A stretch of DNA of 64,000 nt from a virus. The stretch is from IMG/VR virus record IMGVR_UViG_3300045961_000282, positions 142,258 through 206,257 of that record; one strand, 5' to 3'. The notes beneath the pieces were generated by a model. The model saw nothing but the letters and a program-made list of their open reading frames with translations, had not been told where the DNA came from and searched no databases. Below are positions 7,331-15,480 of this stretch, in pieces; within the stretch, counting starts at the first letter, position 1, and each line of letters begins with the position of its first letter. The translations under genes and the position numbers were made by a program.

Positions 7331-9175
7331 TTACCGCCTGCCCTTGTACGGAGAACGTTTTCCGAGGTTCGCTGCCCCTAGTGGCGGCAACCGATAGGCA
7401 GACATTGAGCGGGCACGCAGATTAGAATTGACGGCAAATGAAGCGCCCTTGACCTTGGTGGTGAGGGCCAGCGACGCCCAGACCATCGCGTCGAGACGTC
7501 CCGGAGATACCTTGGATTCCGCGGGGACCCATGAGGTGATCTCGGATTCCAACAGCGGGTGGTAGTTCAGCATATGCAGGCGGCCCTGCTCAGCAAGGGC
7601 CGCCACCGGCTCGGCGCGGGTTGCCTTGCCTGCTCGGGCGTGCACGATGTAGACCGGCACGTTGGCATTCACCTGTCCGATGGCCATGCGGACCAGTTCG
7701 CCGCCCTGATTCCCCTCGGCCACCACTGGGCCGCCCCACTTGATCGCCATGTCCACGACCCGCTTGGCCCAGACCGCCGGGCTGCCCAGCACGGTCGCAT
7801 CCTCCACGACGTAGAGTTGGCGGCGGTAGAAGTCCCGCTCGGCGGTTCCCTTCACCACCACGATGCCCGCCTCGTCCTTGGGGCGCTCAGCAACACTGGG
7901 ATCGACCCCGATCACCGTGTGCATCTTGATCCCGCCCGGCAGTTCGGTCACCCGTGCCGCATCGAGGTCGGACTGCATGAACAGCGCGCCCTCGATGTCG
8001 TGCAGCATCTCGCCCATCAGTTCCTGCTGGCCGATCCGGGTCCCTTCGTACAGGCCGAGGATCGTGGCGCGGAAGGACTGCGCAAGGTTGGCGAGGTTGT
8101 CATATGTCGTTCCACGGGTGATGACGATGCCGAACTCAGGATTCTCGGATTCCTCCAGCAGTTGGAACATCGAGGGAACGCGTCGCGGCGTGGTCGTGGC
8201 AACCATACGCGGCATGTCGCCATCAACCGGAAGTCGTAGACCCAGCCGCAAGTTGGCGAACGCCGTCAGACCATCGGCGCCGGAGACCTGCGGGTAGGAA
8301 GCAAACTCGTCGCAGTTGTGAATCAAGACTCCGGCGGCATAGAACTCCGGCGCTCCGTTGATCGTGAGGTCATAGACATTGGCTCGACCCGCCGGGCGCA
8401 CGGAAGCAACAGGAAACAGGGTGGTGCTCGAGTCTGTGCTGAGGCGGACGTGAACCATATCCCCGGCCTCGAGGTCGGCGGCCTGAACCCACGTGTCCCG
8501 CCTCGATTCGCTCGCCACCAACACGAGGTGATCGGGGGTGCAGCGCAATGTCGTCGGCCCGGCCTCGATCTCCACCACCTCGCGGTCGGTTCCCGTGCGC
8601 TGTGCGCGCGCGACCGGCCAGAAGCCGGAACGGGTGAGCACTTTCATCCCCGGCTGGATCTGTTCGATGGGCAGCGGCCCCAGCGAGGTGAGTACCGGCT
8701 CCCCTTCGGCTACGCACCACGCGGTGTCGAACTGGGGACCACGCAACTGGTCCGGCTCGTCGGCGGAGAAGGCCAATGCATACGCGCCGTTCGGCCACGA
8801 CACCCGGCGCTTGGATGGCTCCCAGACGGGTACCTCGCCGGGTCGGGAGGACTCGATGATCCCCGACGGGCCGTTGACCATGACATCGCGGACGTCAGCA
8901 GCGGTGCGGCCCAGCAGCGCGATTCGCCTGCCGTGGCCATCGCGGACCCGTTCATTGATCCACTCAGCGGCGGTTCTCGTTTTCCCCCAACCCCGCCCTG
9001 CCATCGCCAGCCAAAGCACCCAGTCTCCGGACGGAGGGGTCTGGGAGGGCCTCCTCCAGAAGGCCCAATCGTGTATCAGCGACTCGGCATCAACCCCTTC
9101 AAGGGTCGCCTCGCGCTCCTCAGGGGGAAGCAGGGCGATGCGTTGGGCCATCGAGAGTTCGTGGCCGTAGGTCAT
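7331..9175 (-). CDS. terL: Terminase large subunit with in-frame mini-intein
   Basis: About 614 residues before splicing, 480 after. The ATPase domain has Walker A AGRGWGKT (about residue 59) and Walker B FDTAWC/DEFASYP, which the intein interrupts exactly between W and CDE. The nuclease domain follows (VIGVDPSVAERPKDEAGIVV, VVAEGNQGGELV). It packages DNA into proheads. TATGGT precedes the MTYGHELS start by about 9 nt without a ribosome site, so translation is probably leaderless; an in-frame ATG at 9187 overlaps this box. TTGACA lies upstream. The intein must splice for the Walker B motif to exist. Confidence 0.95.
   Translation of the reverse strand: MTYGHELSMAQRIALLPPEEREATLEGVDAESLIHDWAFWRRPSQTPPSGDWVLWLAMAGRGWGKTRTAAEWINERVRDGHGRRIALLGRTAADVRDVMVNGPSGIIESSRPGEVPVWEPSKRRVSWPNGAYALAFSADEPDQLRGPQFDTAWCVAEGEPVLTSLGPLPIEQIQPGMKVLTRSGFWPVARAQRTGTDREVVEIEAGPTTLRCTPDHLVLVASESRRDTWVQAADLEAGDMVHVRLSTDSSTTLFPVASVRPAGRANVYDLTINGAPEFYAAGVLIHNCDEFASYPQVSGADGLTAFANLRLGLRLPVDGDMPRMVATTTPRRVPSMFQLLEESENPEFGIVITRGTTYDNLANLAQSFRATILGLYEGTRIGQQELMGEMLHDIEGALFMQSDLDAARVTELPGGIKMHTVIGVDPSVAERPKDEAGIVVVKGTAERDFYRRQLYVVEDATVLGSPAVWAKRVVDMAIKWGGPVVAEGNQGGELVRMAIGQVNANVPVYIVHARAGKATRAEPVAALAEQGRLHMLNYHPLLESEITSWVPAESKVSPGRLDAMVWASLALTTKVKGASFAVNSNLRARSMSAYRLPPLGAANLGKRSPYKGRR
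8315..8716 (-). mobile_element. Mini-intein within terL (134 aa)
   Basis: The intein begins CVAEGEPVLTSLGPLPIEQI (block A, Cys1), has block B as RCTPDHLVLV with the TxxH-like His, block F as VYDLTINGAPEFYAAG, and ends GVLIHN followed by Cys+1 (block G His-Asn/Cys). All splicing residues are present. At 134 residues there is no room for a homing endonuclease, so this is an endonuclease-free mini-intein. Confidence 0.92.
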
Positions 9176-9247
9176 GGGGCGAACCATATCCCGCCGTCTC
9201 GGGTGTCAACCGCGGTTCATGCTCGATTCACGCGCGATGAATCCCGC

Positions 9248-10207
9248 TCACCAGTCCCGCACCGGCACCATCGCTCGCCCGATCAAGTAGGTCCCCGCCT
9301 CGGTGTGGATGTCGACGTACTCCTTGGGTTCGATGTCGGCGCTGGCATGGACGTAGTAGGCCGGGCGCACCTCGTTCGGGCGCTTGTTCGGCGCCGCCGC
9401 GCGGGCCACGGCGAGGTCGATGTCCCGCAGGTACATCCGCACCGGGTCGATCAGCACGCGGGTCAACGACTGGGTTGAGTTGTGCACCGCCGAGGACCGC
9501 CAGCCCAGTGAGGTCGCCACCTCGGCCAGTGCGTTGACGATCTCAGGGCGCCGGGAGCGGATCACGACGTGGCGGCGCAGGCCGCGGTTGAACACACCCT
9601 TGCCATCGAGCGCCCCGGCCATCAAGTCACGGCGCACCTCCACAGGCGCCCGCCGGTACGCGAGCGCGACCGGCTCGGAGAAGGCGTCGATGCGATGCAG
9701 CCGCTCCAGCAGCCCATCGACGTAGAGGTAGGCGTGCTTGCCGTGGGCAGTGCGGCGGCGAACCTTCAGGCCGCGGGCCTCGATCATCTCGGCGGCCCGG
9801 TCGGCGAGATTGGCCGGAACCGACACCGCATCCTCGATGCCGGTGGTCCGCCACAAACCATACGTCCACGGATCGAGCGGCGGCCCGGCCTCGAGCCAGT
9901 CCTCGGGGATCTCCCCGATGAGCGCGATCCGCTCGGTCACCACCGGGTCGCGGCGCTCGGCCTCGCCGGGCCACGCCTTCATCGACACCCACGCAGTTCC
10001 CAGCACGAGGTCGTGGTCGGTCGAGCAGCGGATCGGCGGGCCGGAGATCCGCAGTTCGGTGGCTCGGGGCGGGGTCTCGCGGGCTACGCGCGCGACCGGG
10101 GTCGGCTTGCCGGAGGAGTCATAGAGCAGGTCGCCGGGAGCCGCGCGCCACGCCTCGATCCATCCGGTCGGGGAGACCAGCGGGGTCTCGGGATGGATGC
10201 TCGGCAT
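9248..10207 (-). CDS. Free-standing intein-like protein with LAGLIDADG endonuclease
   Basis: 319 residues. The N-terminus SIHPETPLVSPTGWIEAWRA aligns with intein block A but has Ser in place of Cys1. RISGPPIRCSTDHDLVLG matches block B and is close to the terL intein. Residues about 195-250 hold a DOD-type endonuclease half (EVRRDLMAGALDGKGVFN, then RSRRPEIVNALAEVATSLGW). The end YVDIHTEAGTYLIGRAMVPV resembles block F, but the terminal His-Asn is lost (VPVRDW). It therefore keeps the whole HINT-endonuclease layout but should not splice. TATGGT 7 nt before ATG suggests leaderless expression. It lies 72 bp upstream of terL. Confidence 0.85.
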   Translation of the reverse strand: MPSIHPETPLVSPTGWIEAWRAAPGDLLYDSSGKPTPVARVARETPPRATELRISGPPIRCSTDHDLVLGTAWVSMKAWPGEAERRDPVVTERIALIGEIPEDWLEAGPPLDPWTYGLWRTTGIEDAVSVPANLADRAAEMIEARGLKVRRRTAHGKHAYLYVDGLLERLHRIDAFSEPVALAYRRAPVEVRRDLMAGALDGKGVFNRGLRRHVVIRSRRPEIVNALAEVATSLGWRSSAVHNSTQSLTRVLIDPVRMYLRDIDLAVARAAAPNKRPNEVRPAYYVHASADIEPKEYVDIHTEAGTYLIGRAMVPVRDW

Positions 10208-10225
10208 GAGCGAACCATAGCAATG

Positions 10226-10384
10226 TCAGCCCAGCACGGCGTGGATGGTGTGCCTGTCTCCAACTGTCATTCGGCTGATCTTCACCACCTCGATGTCGCG
10301 GCGCGCGTTGAGGGACTCAAGGATGTCGCCCAGCGCGATCTCGGCCTGCGCCTCGGTCCCAGTGATGTCCACGTTGATCTGCAT
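10226..10384 (-). CDS. Small hypothetical protein, 52 aa
   Basis: MQINVDITGTEAQAEIALGD then ILESLNARRDIEVVKISRM. A compact alpha/beta composition with good coding character. No clear ribosome site precedes it. It sits upstream of the intein-like gene in the same direction. Confidence 0.5.
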   Translation of the reverse strand: MQINVDITGTEAQAEIALGDILESLNARRDIEVVKISRMTVGDRHTIHAVLG

Positions 10385-10417
10385 GAGGAAGGAGGCTACC
10401 TGCTCGTGTTGATTCTG

Positions 10418-10486
10418 TCAGCCCCCTTGTGCTATGCTTATTCCTGTGAGCGAGGGAAAGTCCCTCCCCAACGAAAGGAAACCCCC
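10418..10486 (+). promoter_or_regulatory. Promoter and stem-loop leader (type B)
   Basis: TTGATT, 18-bp spacer, TATGCT, then GTGAGCGAGGGAAAGTCCCT forming GAGGGA/TCCCTC, then CGAAAGGA before the ATG at 10487. Confidence 0.8.
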
Positions 10487-10666
10487 ATGCAGGTGAACGT
10501 CCCGGTCCCCTTCCCCGGCACTGCCGAGGAACGCGCCGCCAACCGCGCGACCCACTTCTTCGGCGGGATCGACGGGCGGTGCTTCGACTGCGACAGCCGC
10601 CCCACTCACGTGGCCGCCGACTACCCGTGCTGTGTCGAGCCGCCACGGATGTGGATCACCCGCTGA
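10487..10666 (+). CDS. Small Cys-rich protein, 59 aa
   Basis: MQVNVPVPFPGTAEERAANR, then FGGIDGRCFDCDSRPTH and DYPCCVEPPRM. Two Cys pairs (CFDC, CC) suggest a zinc ribbon. Own promoter, type B leader, CGAAAGGAAA ribosome site and terminator. Function unknown. Confidence 0.8.
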   Translation: MQVNVPVPFPGTAEERAANRATHFFGGIDGRCFDCDSRPTHVAADYPCCVEPPRMWITR

Positions 10667-10676
10667 CCCGATAGAG

Positions 10677-10710
10677 AACCCCCTCGACCAGATACCGGTC
10701 GGGGGGGTTT
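10677..10710. terminator. Bidirectional terminator
   Basis: AACCCCCTCGACC / GGTCGGGGGGGTTT between convergent genes, followed by TTTTC. Confidence 0.8.
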
Positions 10711-10741
10711 TCTGTGCTCGCCTCCGTGAGCCGCCGCCAGC

Positions 10742-11659
10742 CTACCGCCAGAACTCGGGCACGGAGTGGTCGTGGTCCGTGCGGCGACACCACGGCGACG
10801 CCTCGCGCCACTTGTGGGCGTAGGACAGCGGCTCGTCGGTGTAGTCGTCGTAGTCCATCCCTTGGTGCTCGCACCACGCTCGATGCGCCGCCCGCGTGCA
10901 CTCGGGGCGGGTCCACTGGCCCAGCCCCCGCAGCAGCGCCCGCACCTCACGTGCGCGCGACCGGTGGGCTGGGGTGAACGTGCACGCCTCGACCACCAGT
11001 TCGTGGTGCATCGACCCCGGGATGGGCCGGGTGTCGGATTCCTCCCAGTTATAGCAGTCCGGCGGCAGGGCGCCCTTGCGCCACATCGTCACCGCCGTCA
11101 TCCGGCTCGGCCCCCACTCGTGGTGCAGCCGCATGAACAGGGCGTCCACCGCGTCGAACGTGTTGCGGTTGACCCACTTGTTCTCCTTGCGCGGGATGGT
11201 CATGCCCGCCCGCTCCTCGAGGATGTCCTCGGTCCAGCCCAGCGCCATCAGTGCGCGGACCTGCCACAGCGTCCACTCCGCCGGGAACCGCTTGGCGTCG
11301 CGAACCATAAGGGCCGGGTTGGACTTCACCTTCTCGACCGTCAGCAGCAGCGTGCGTTCCGTGCTGCGCGCGACGTTGACCCGGCCCGGCGTGAGCACGC
11401 GGTCCAGCGCCCGGCGCTCCATCCCGGAGATGGCCTCGATCTGGGTCCACCGCAGGCCCTGCCCCCGCAGCCACGTCAGGGCCTCGACCGACGTCGCTGC
11501 CGGAACCCGGTCGTAGTCGCTGGGTATCCCCGCCTTCAGGCGCGCCCGACGCGCTCGCCACGTTTCCGCGTGGGCGTCCTTGCAGGGGCGACAGCGGCAG
11601 CCAAGTGAGTAAGAACTCTGTGACGGTGCGCTACATGTAAAGTCTTCATCTGTGCTCAA
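10742..11659 (-). CDS. Helix-turn-helix DNA-binding protein with CRC-x2-C motif
   Basis: About 305 residues. The N-terminus has YSLGCRCRPCKDAHAETWRA, a Cys/basic module that recurs in the gene at 45678. Two helix-turn-helix-like segments follow: GLRWTQIEAISGMERRALDR and ALMALGWTEDILEERAGM. The C-terminus has HRAWCEHQGMDYDD and a Trp/His-rich end. The start is taken as TTG at 11659, preceded by GGGGAAC; an ATG further upstream would run into the divergent gene. Probably a regulator. Confidence 0.75.
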   Translation of the reverse strand: MSTDEDFTCSAPSQSSYSLGCRCRPCKDAHAETWRARRARLKAGIPSDYDRVPAATSVEALTWLRGQGLRWTQIEAISGMERRALDRVLTPGRVNVARSTERTLLLTVEKVKSNPALMVRDAKRFPAEWTLWQVRALMALGWTEDILEERAGMTIPRKENKWVNRNTFDAVDALFMRLHHEWGPSRMTAVTMWRKGALPPDCYNWEESDTRPIPGSMHHELVVEACTFTPAHRSRAREVRALLRGLGQWTRPECTRAAHRAWCEHQGMDYDDYTDEPLSYAHKWREASPWCRRTDHDHSVPEFWR

Positions 11660-11739
11660 AGTTCCCCAACCTACTTTCTCTGGTCTGAACTTGTGTACGC
11701 TATCGTTGCCGCTGTTCACAGTGAAACAGGAGGTCGGCC

Positions 11740-12555
11740 ATGAGTTATCCATGCGAGGTCGAAGGTTGCCATCGGGGAGATGCATCCCGCCTCAGGGGAA
11801 CGGAGGGCCCCCGCTTGTGCACCACCCACAAGCGGCAAATCAAGACGCGGGGCGAGGTGTGGCTGGTGGAAAAGTGGGTGAAGCCGCCCACCTGCGAAGG
11901 ACCGGAATGCGACCGGGAGCCGAGGTTGCGCATCAAGGAAAGCGGGATCTGGCTGTGCAACTCCCACCGAATGCAACTGGCGAACGGGAAGCCGCTGACT
12001 CCGATCGGATCGACAGTTCATCGCGCCCCTGCGCGACCGGAACGCCTCGCCCGAGAGTCCGACAAGGATCTGGCCCTGCGGCAGATGGTGGTCACCCCCG
12101 AACTGATCGGGAGGTTCTGGAGCAAGGTGGACGTTCGGGGAAGGGATGAGTGCTGGGAATGGAAGGCGTCGTTGACGGCGAGCGGATATGGGCAGTTCAG
12201 CCTTCGCTTCAAAGGCAAGTCCGTTCCTGTACCCGCCCACCGCGTGGCCAGAAGGTTCACCGAGGACGTGTCGGGGAAATGGGTGCTCCACTCCTGCGAC
12301 AACCCCCCGTGCGTGAATCCTCAACACCTGCGGGTGGGGACGTCGAGCGACAACAACTCGGACATGGTCAAACGTGATCGTCATGTCTACGGCTCACGCA
12401 ATCCCGTGGCCAAGGTGTCCGAAGAGCAGGTCAGCGAGATCAAGGCGCGCATCCGTGCCGGAGAACAGTTCACGGTGATCGCCGAGGACTACCCGATCTC
12501 TGCAGCGGGAATCGGGCACATCGCCGCTGGTCGCTCGTGGCGCCACGTCGAGTGA
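11740..12555 (+). CDS. HNH endonuclease with DNA-binding C-terminus
   Basis: 271 residues. The N-terminal Cys modules are CEVEGCHRGDASRLRG and CEGPECDREPRL. The HNH core has AHRVARRFTEDV, WVLHSCDNPPCVNPQHLRVG and DNNSDMVKRD. The C-terminal helix-turn-helix has EQVSEIKARIRAGEQFTVIA. The ribosome site is GGAGGTCGGCC before ATG. Sequence blocks match the other HNH proteins of the window in order but not closely, so these are separate insertions rather than recent copies. Confidence 0.9.
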   Translation: MSYPCEVEGCHRGDASRLRGTEGPRLCTTHKRQIKTRGEVWLVEKWVKPPTCEGPECDREPRLRIKESGIWLCNSHRMQLANGKPLTPIGSTVHRAPARPERLARESDKDLALRQMVVTPELIGRFWSKVDVRGRDECWEWKASLTASGYGQFSLRFKGKSVPVPAHRVARRFTEDVSGKWVLHSCDNPPCVNPQHLRVGTSSDNNSDMVKRDRHVYGSRNPVAKVSEEQVSEIKARIRAGEQFTVIAEDYPISAAGIGHIAAGRSWRHVE

Positions 12556-12586
12556 CTGGGTTCCACACGCGGGCAACGGCGGCCTC

Positions 12587-13012
12587 CTACTGGGCGAAGG
12601 GCATGAAGTAGACCTCGATGAGTTCGTGCTCCAACAGGTGGAGGACCTGATCGAGAACCGAGAGCGTAGTGGACAGGTGAGCCCGGGCGCGCGACACGTC
12701 CATCGGGTTCGGGTTGCTTCCGTCGCGCATCAGCCGACCGATGGCGTCGTCGGCCTTGATCACCCGGATGCGCGCACGCGAGAAGGTGTCGGCGACGAAC
12801 TGGGGATGGTGGCCCGCGGCGATCTCGAGGCTGTCGTCGCCCGCCTCCTCGAGTTTGGTCATCAGGGTCACCACCCCGGCCAGTCGGTACCCGGCGTCGG
12901 CGAGGATGCGCTCGTTGGCCAGCGCGGCGTAGGTGTCCAGATGCAGCAGGGCGCTGGTGATCCCCTCCACCGCCTCGCGGATCAACGGGAGGAGGATGCG
13001 GTTGTCGGTCAC
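12587..13012 (-). CDS. EV-x-LP family paralogue 5
   Basis: 141 residues, helical, ending LIEVYFMPFAQ. Begins with GTG overlapping the upstream TGA. It is the last of five coupled leftward genes that end in E-V-Y/H-x-L/M-P-type signatures. The core has helices ALLHLDTYAALANERILADA and RARAHLSTTLSVLDQVLHLL. Function unknown; tandem duplication suggests a structural or decoy role. Confidence 0.8.
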   Translation of the reverse strand: MTDNRILLPLIREAVEGITSALLHLDTYAALANERILADAGYRLAGVVTLMTKLEEAGDDSLEIAAGHHPQFVADTFSRARIRVIKADDAIGRLMRDGSNPNPMDVSRARAHLSTTLSVLDQVLHLLEHELIEVYFMPFAQ

Positions 13013-13398
13013 CGCAGGGCAGTCCTCGGAAGTGCGTACACCTCGGATCCAGCGAGGAGCGTCCCGGCGTAGGCAACCGAGCGGGCGAGGATGTCGACCT
13101 CGTCGCGCAGCGATCCGACCGGGACGATGCGGTCGGTCAGGTGCCGATGCGCCATGTACGCGCGCGACCGGAGATCGGTGAGCAGCGAGGTCGGGTCGAA
13201 CGGGCTGACCACGACCGCCCCGCCAAGGAGCACCACGACGTTCGACAGGGACTCATGGGCGATCTGTACCTGCTTGTGCGCTTCGGTCCAATCGGCCTCG
13301 TCACCGCGACGGGTGTAGGCGTTCAGCAGCGCTCCTGCCCCGCTCAGCCTGATCTCGGCGCGGGCCACCAGTTGCTCGATCTCGTCGCCGAGCCTCAT
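13009..13398 (-). CDS. EV-x-LP family paralogue 4
   Basis: 129 residues, starting MRLGDEIEQLVARAEIRLSG and ending GSEVYALPRTALR. The ATG overlaps the upstream TGA as ATGA, which decides the start. Helical pattern and C-terminal signature match its neighbours. Confidence 0.8.
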   Translation of the reverse strand: MRLGDEIEQLVARAEIRLSGAGALLNAYTRRGDEADWTEAHKQVQIAHESLSNVVVLLGGAVVVSPFDPTSLLTDLRSRAYMAHRHLTDRIVPVGSLRDEVDILARSVAYAGTLLAGSEVYALPRTALR

Positions 13399-13880
13399 CG
13401 CATCGGCCCCCAGACCTCGCGGACCGACCCGTCGGGCAACTCGATGCGCTCGTGGGACATCCAGCGCACCGGGCAGCGCAGCGGGTAGTGCGGGATGGGG
13501 CGCCCCATGCTGTGCACGGCTCCTCGTGCGGTGTCGACGGAGATCCACTCGGTGAACATCCCGTCGGGCATCAAGTGGACCTCGATCCGCTCGGCGGCGT
13601 GGATCGTGCCGTTCAGGTAGTGGCGCATGTCCCCGACGGTGATCCTCCCGTGGATCACCGCGTCGATCTCGATCTTGGCCTGGGACAGGCCGAACCGGAA
13701 AAGCATCAGGTCGTTCGGGTAGCCGATGTAGGTCACACCCTGCGGATCACGCAGCACATCGAGGTCGTCGGCCAGTTGGACAAACTCCTCGTGGCGAGCC
13801 GGTCCGTTGGGCATCCGGAAGATCATGTCCATCCGCTCCAACAGCGGGACTGTGAAGTCCGCGGCGTTCAGCGCGCCCAT
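13395..13880 (-). CDS. EV-x-LP family paralogue 3, with C-terminal extension
   Basis: 161 residues. The family signature RIEVHLMPDGMF falls at about residue 105 and is followed by an extra beta-rich segment (ISVDTARGAVHSMGRPIPHY, LPDGSVREVWGPM). This is the longest member of the cluster. Coupled to both neighbours by start/stop overlaps. Confidence 0.8.
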   Translation of the reverse strand: MGALNAADFTVPLLERMDMIFRMPNGPARHEEFVQLADDLDVLRDPQGVTYIGYPNDLMLFRFGLSQAKIEIDAVIHGRITVGDMRHYLNGTIHAAERIEVHLMPDGMFTEWISVDTARGAVHSMGRPIPHYPLRCPVRWMSHERIELPDGSVREVWGPMR

Positions 13881-14233
13881 ACGGGTCCCCCATCACTCAG
13901 CGTCGGGAACCGCGAATCCGGCGGCATGGCATGACCCTCGACCCGGCGCGCGAGGTTGAGGGCGGCTTGGACGAAGGTGAGCGCCCACACCCCGGTGGTG
14001 GGGTCGAAGCGGTTCTCGAGGATCGCGCGGATCTCCTCCTCGGCCCGGTACAGGTGCGCGCACATCTCCTCCAGCACCTCAGCCGGGGCGACGTAGTGCA
14101 CCCGCCTCCCCTCGCGGACGCGCCGCAGGTCGTCGGCGATGGCGCGAAGTCGAACCGGGTCGTTGGGCAGGGTGTTCAGCGCCGCCTGCAGGTCGTCGGC
14201 CAGCGGCTCGATCTGCCGGTAGACGCTCGTCAT
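13868..14233 (-). CDS. EV-x-LP family paralogue 2
   Basis: 121 residues starting MTSVYRQIEPLADDLQAALN. The ATG at 14233 overlaps the upstream TGA (ATGA). The C-terminus has RRVEGHAMPPDSRF, a weaker form of the family signature. Contains RRVREGRRVHYVAPAEVLEE, similar in position to SSFVYVGPLGRERT in the next paralogue. Confidence 0.8.
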   Translation of the reverse strand: MTSVYRQIEPLADDLQAALNTLPNDPVRLRAIADDLRRVREGRRVHYVAPAEVLEEMCAHLYRAEEEIRAILENRFDPTTGVWALTFVQAALNLARRVEGHAMPPDSRFPTLSDGGPVWAR

Positions 14234-14613
14234 GCCCACTCCCGGCCCTTCTGGTCCACGGCGATGATCCAGTTCGTCCTCGGCAGGACATGGACCTCGA
14301 TCTCGGTCGCGGCGGCGTACGCCTCGGTGAGGAAGTGCATCGCCCAGTGCTGGGCCTCCTCGACCTCAGTGCCGTTGCGGGCGGTCATCAGCAGGGAGAT
14401 CTCTCTCTTGGTCCGATCGAGGTTGATCCGCAGGGTCCGCTCCCGACCGAGCGGCCCGACGTAGACGAAGGACGATCCCTGAGCCAGCCGGTAGAGGGTG
14501 TCAACAATGGCATACAGCGGAGTCTTATCGTTGTGGCACACCTTGAAGGCCGAGCGCAGGTCCTCGATGATCGGACCCACCATCGAGTCGGCAGTGGTAG
14601 TAGTGGTGATCAT
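14230..14613 (-). CDS. EV-x-LP family paralogue 1, operon head
   Basis: 127 residues starting MITTTTTADSMVGPIIEDLR and carrying TEIEVHVLPRTNWII. TATGCT ends 6 nt before ATG with no ribosome site, so translation of the first cistron is probably leaderless. The dispersed 12-mer sits 5 bp upstream of the -10 box, inside the promoter, so it could act as an operator here. Confidence 0.8.
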   Translation of the reverse strand: MITTTTTADSMVGPIIEDLRSAFKVCHNDKTPLYAIVDTLYRLAQGSSFVYVGPLGRERTLRINLDRTKREISLLMTARNGTEVEEAQHWAMHFLTEAYAAATEIEVHVLPRTNWIIAVDQKGREWA

Positions 14614-14676
14614 CCCCAAAGCATAGCAGGCCGGTCGCGCGCACCCGGGGGGCTCGAATCCACGACCCGACATGAC

Positions 14677-14713
14677 AGAGGCCCCGAACCGCTTGACACG
14701 GGTCGGGGCCTCT
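14677..14713. terminator. Bidirectional hairpin terminator
   Basis: AGAGGCCCCGA / TCGGGGCCTCT, perfect 11-bp arms, between the paralogue promoter and the structured RNA region. Confidence 0.6.
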
Positions 14714-14734
14714 GAAAAGGTTTGGTCCGTCTAC

Positions 14735-15243
14735 GACAACCTCTGGGTCCCATGGTAATCCCGAACCGTGGCGCACGTCAAGCGTATTGACGCCCTGAGC
14801 GCGATGATCTGGGGCAGACCGTGGATATGCAGAGAGACCCTCCTGCATACAGGGAGCCGGGGATAGCAAGGGACCTCCGTCTTTGATCGGGAGGCCCCCC
14901 TACGAAATAGGGGGAGAAGGCCGTCAGAGGGCTAGTCAAGTTGAGCGTCCACCCGAGCGGGTTTCAGGAGCACCATCCCGCCACAGGCACAGAGGTGGGC
15001 GCATTGTTATGGCCCCGCAGGGATGCGGGATCCCAGCAGACCGTGCTGGCAGGGAGTAATCGCCCTGTCTATGGGCGCACCCGAGAGGTGCGTGCGGAAC
15101 ATCCGCCCTTGAGAATCCTCAGTTGCCGTACCCAGTTCAACGATTGCTAATCCGCGAACTGGGTCGGCTCCTTGAGGATCGACCAGAACCCGCAGATCAA
15201 GGCCTCCCATGGGTTCCACAGATACAGGGAACTGCGGGACCCG
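14735..15243 (+). ncRNA. Large structured non-coding RNA candidate
   Basis: About 500 nt with no credible gene, packed with consecutive perfect hairpins: CGTCAA/TTGACG, ATGCAG/CTGCAT, CCCCCTA-CGAAA-TAGGGGG, CCCGCA-GGGA-TGCGGG, CCAGCA/TGCTGG, CGCACC-CGAGA-GGTGCG, GCGGA-ACA-TCCGC, ACCCAGTTC/GAACTGGGT inside ATCCTCA/TGAGGAT, and CCCGCAG/CTGCGGG. Purine loops of GNRA type appear on the plus strand, favouring that strand. Size and density recall giant phage RNAs such as GOLLD or ROOL, but I cannot match it to either. Confidence 0.65.
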
Positions 15244-15480
15244 CTAGATCTGCAGGTGCTTCCTGATATTGCTTTCCGTAACAGCCTTCCCACTCATCTC
15301 AAGTTCCATCGCCGCCATCAGCACGGCTCGATCAAGTGGGTCCATGGCGAGGAGCGCGTCCAAGGTTGGTCCTCCGCCCGCTTGAATGTCGGCTAGTAGC
15401 GCTCTGTTCCGCTCCTTGTTCGTCTCCATCCGAACCTCTCGGCTGGGTGGACGCTTGCGCTTCTTGCTCTTTGGACTCAC
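15244..15480 (-). CDS. Small basic-N-terminus protein, 78 aa
   Basis: MSPKSKKRKRPPSREVRMET, then an acidic helical part (PTLDALLAMDPLDRAVLMAA). The highly basic first 20 residues suggest nucleic acid binding. GTG start; TTGATAAGAT lies close upstream, so the transcript may be leaderless. Adjacent to the structured RNA region, which raises the possibility of an RNA partner (inference). Confidence 0.65.
   Translation of the reverse strand: MSPKSKKRKRPPSREVRMETNKERNRALLADIQAGGGPTLDALLAMDPLDRAVLMAAMELEMSGKAVTESNIRKHLQI

Noticed and set aside
15007-15219. 70-residue leftward frame within the structured RNA region
   Set aside because: Composition is protein-like, but codon use is unbiased, there is no ribosome site, and perfect hairpins run through it. 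RNA is the better explanation, though not certain.
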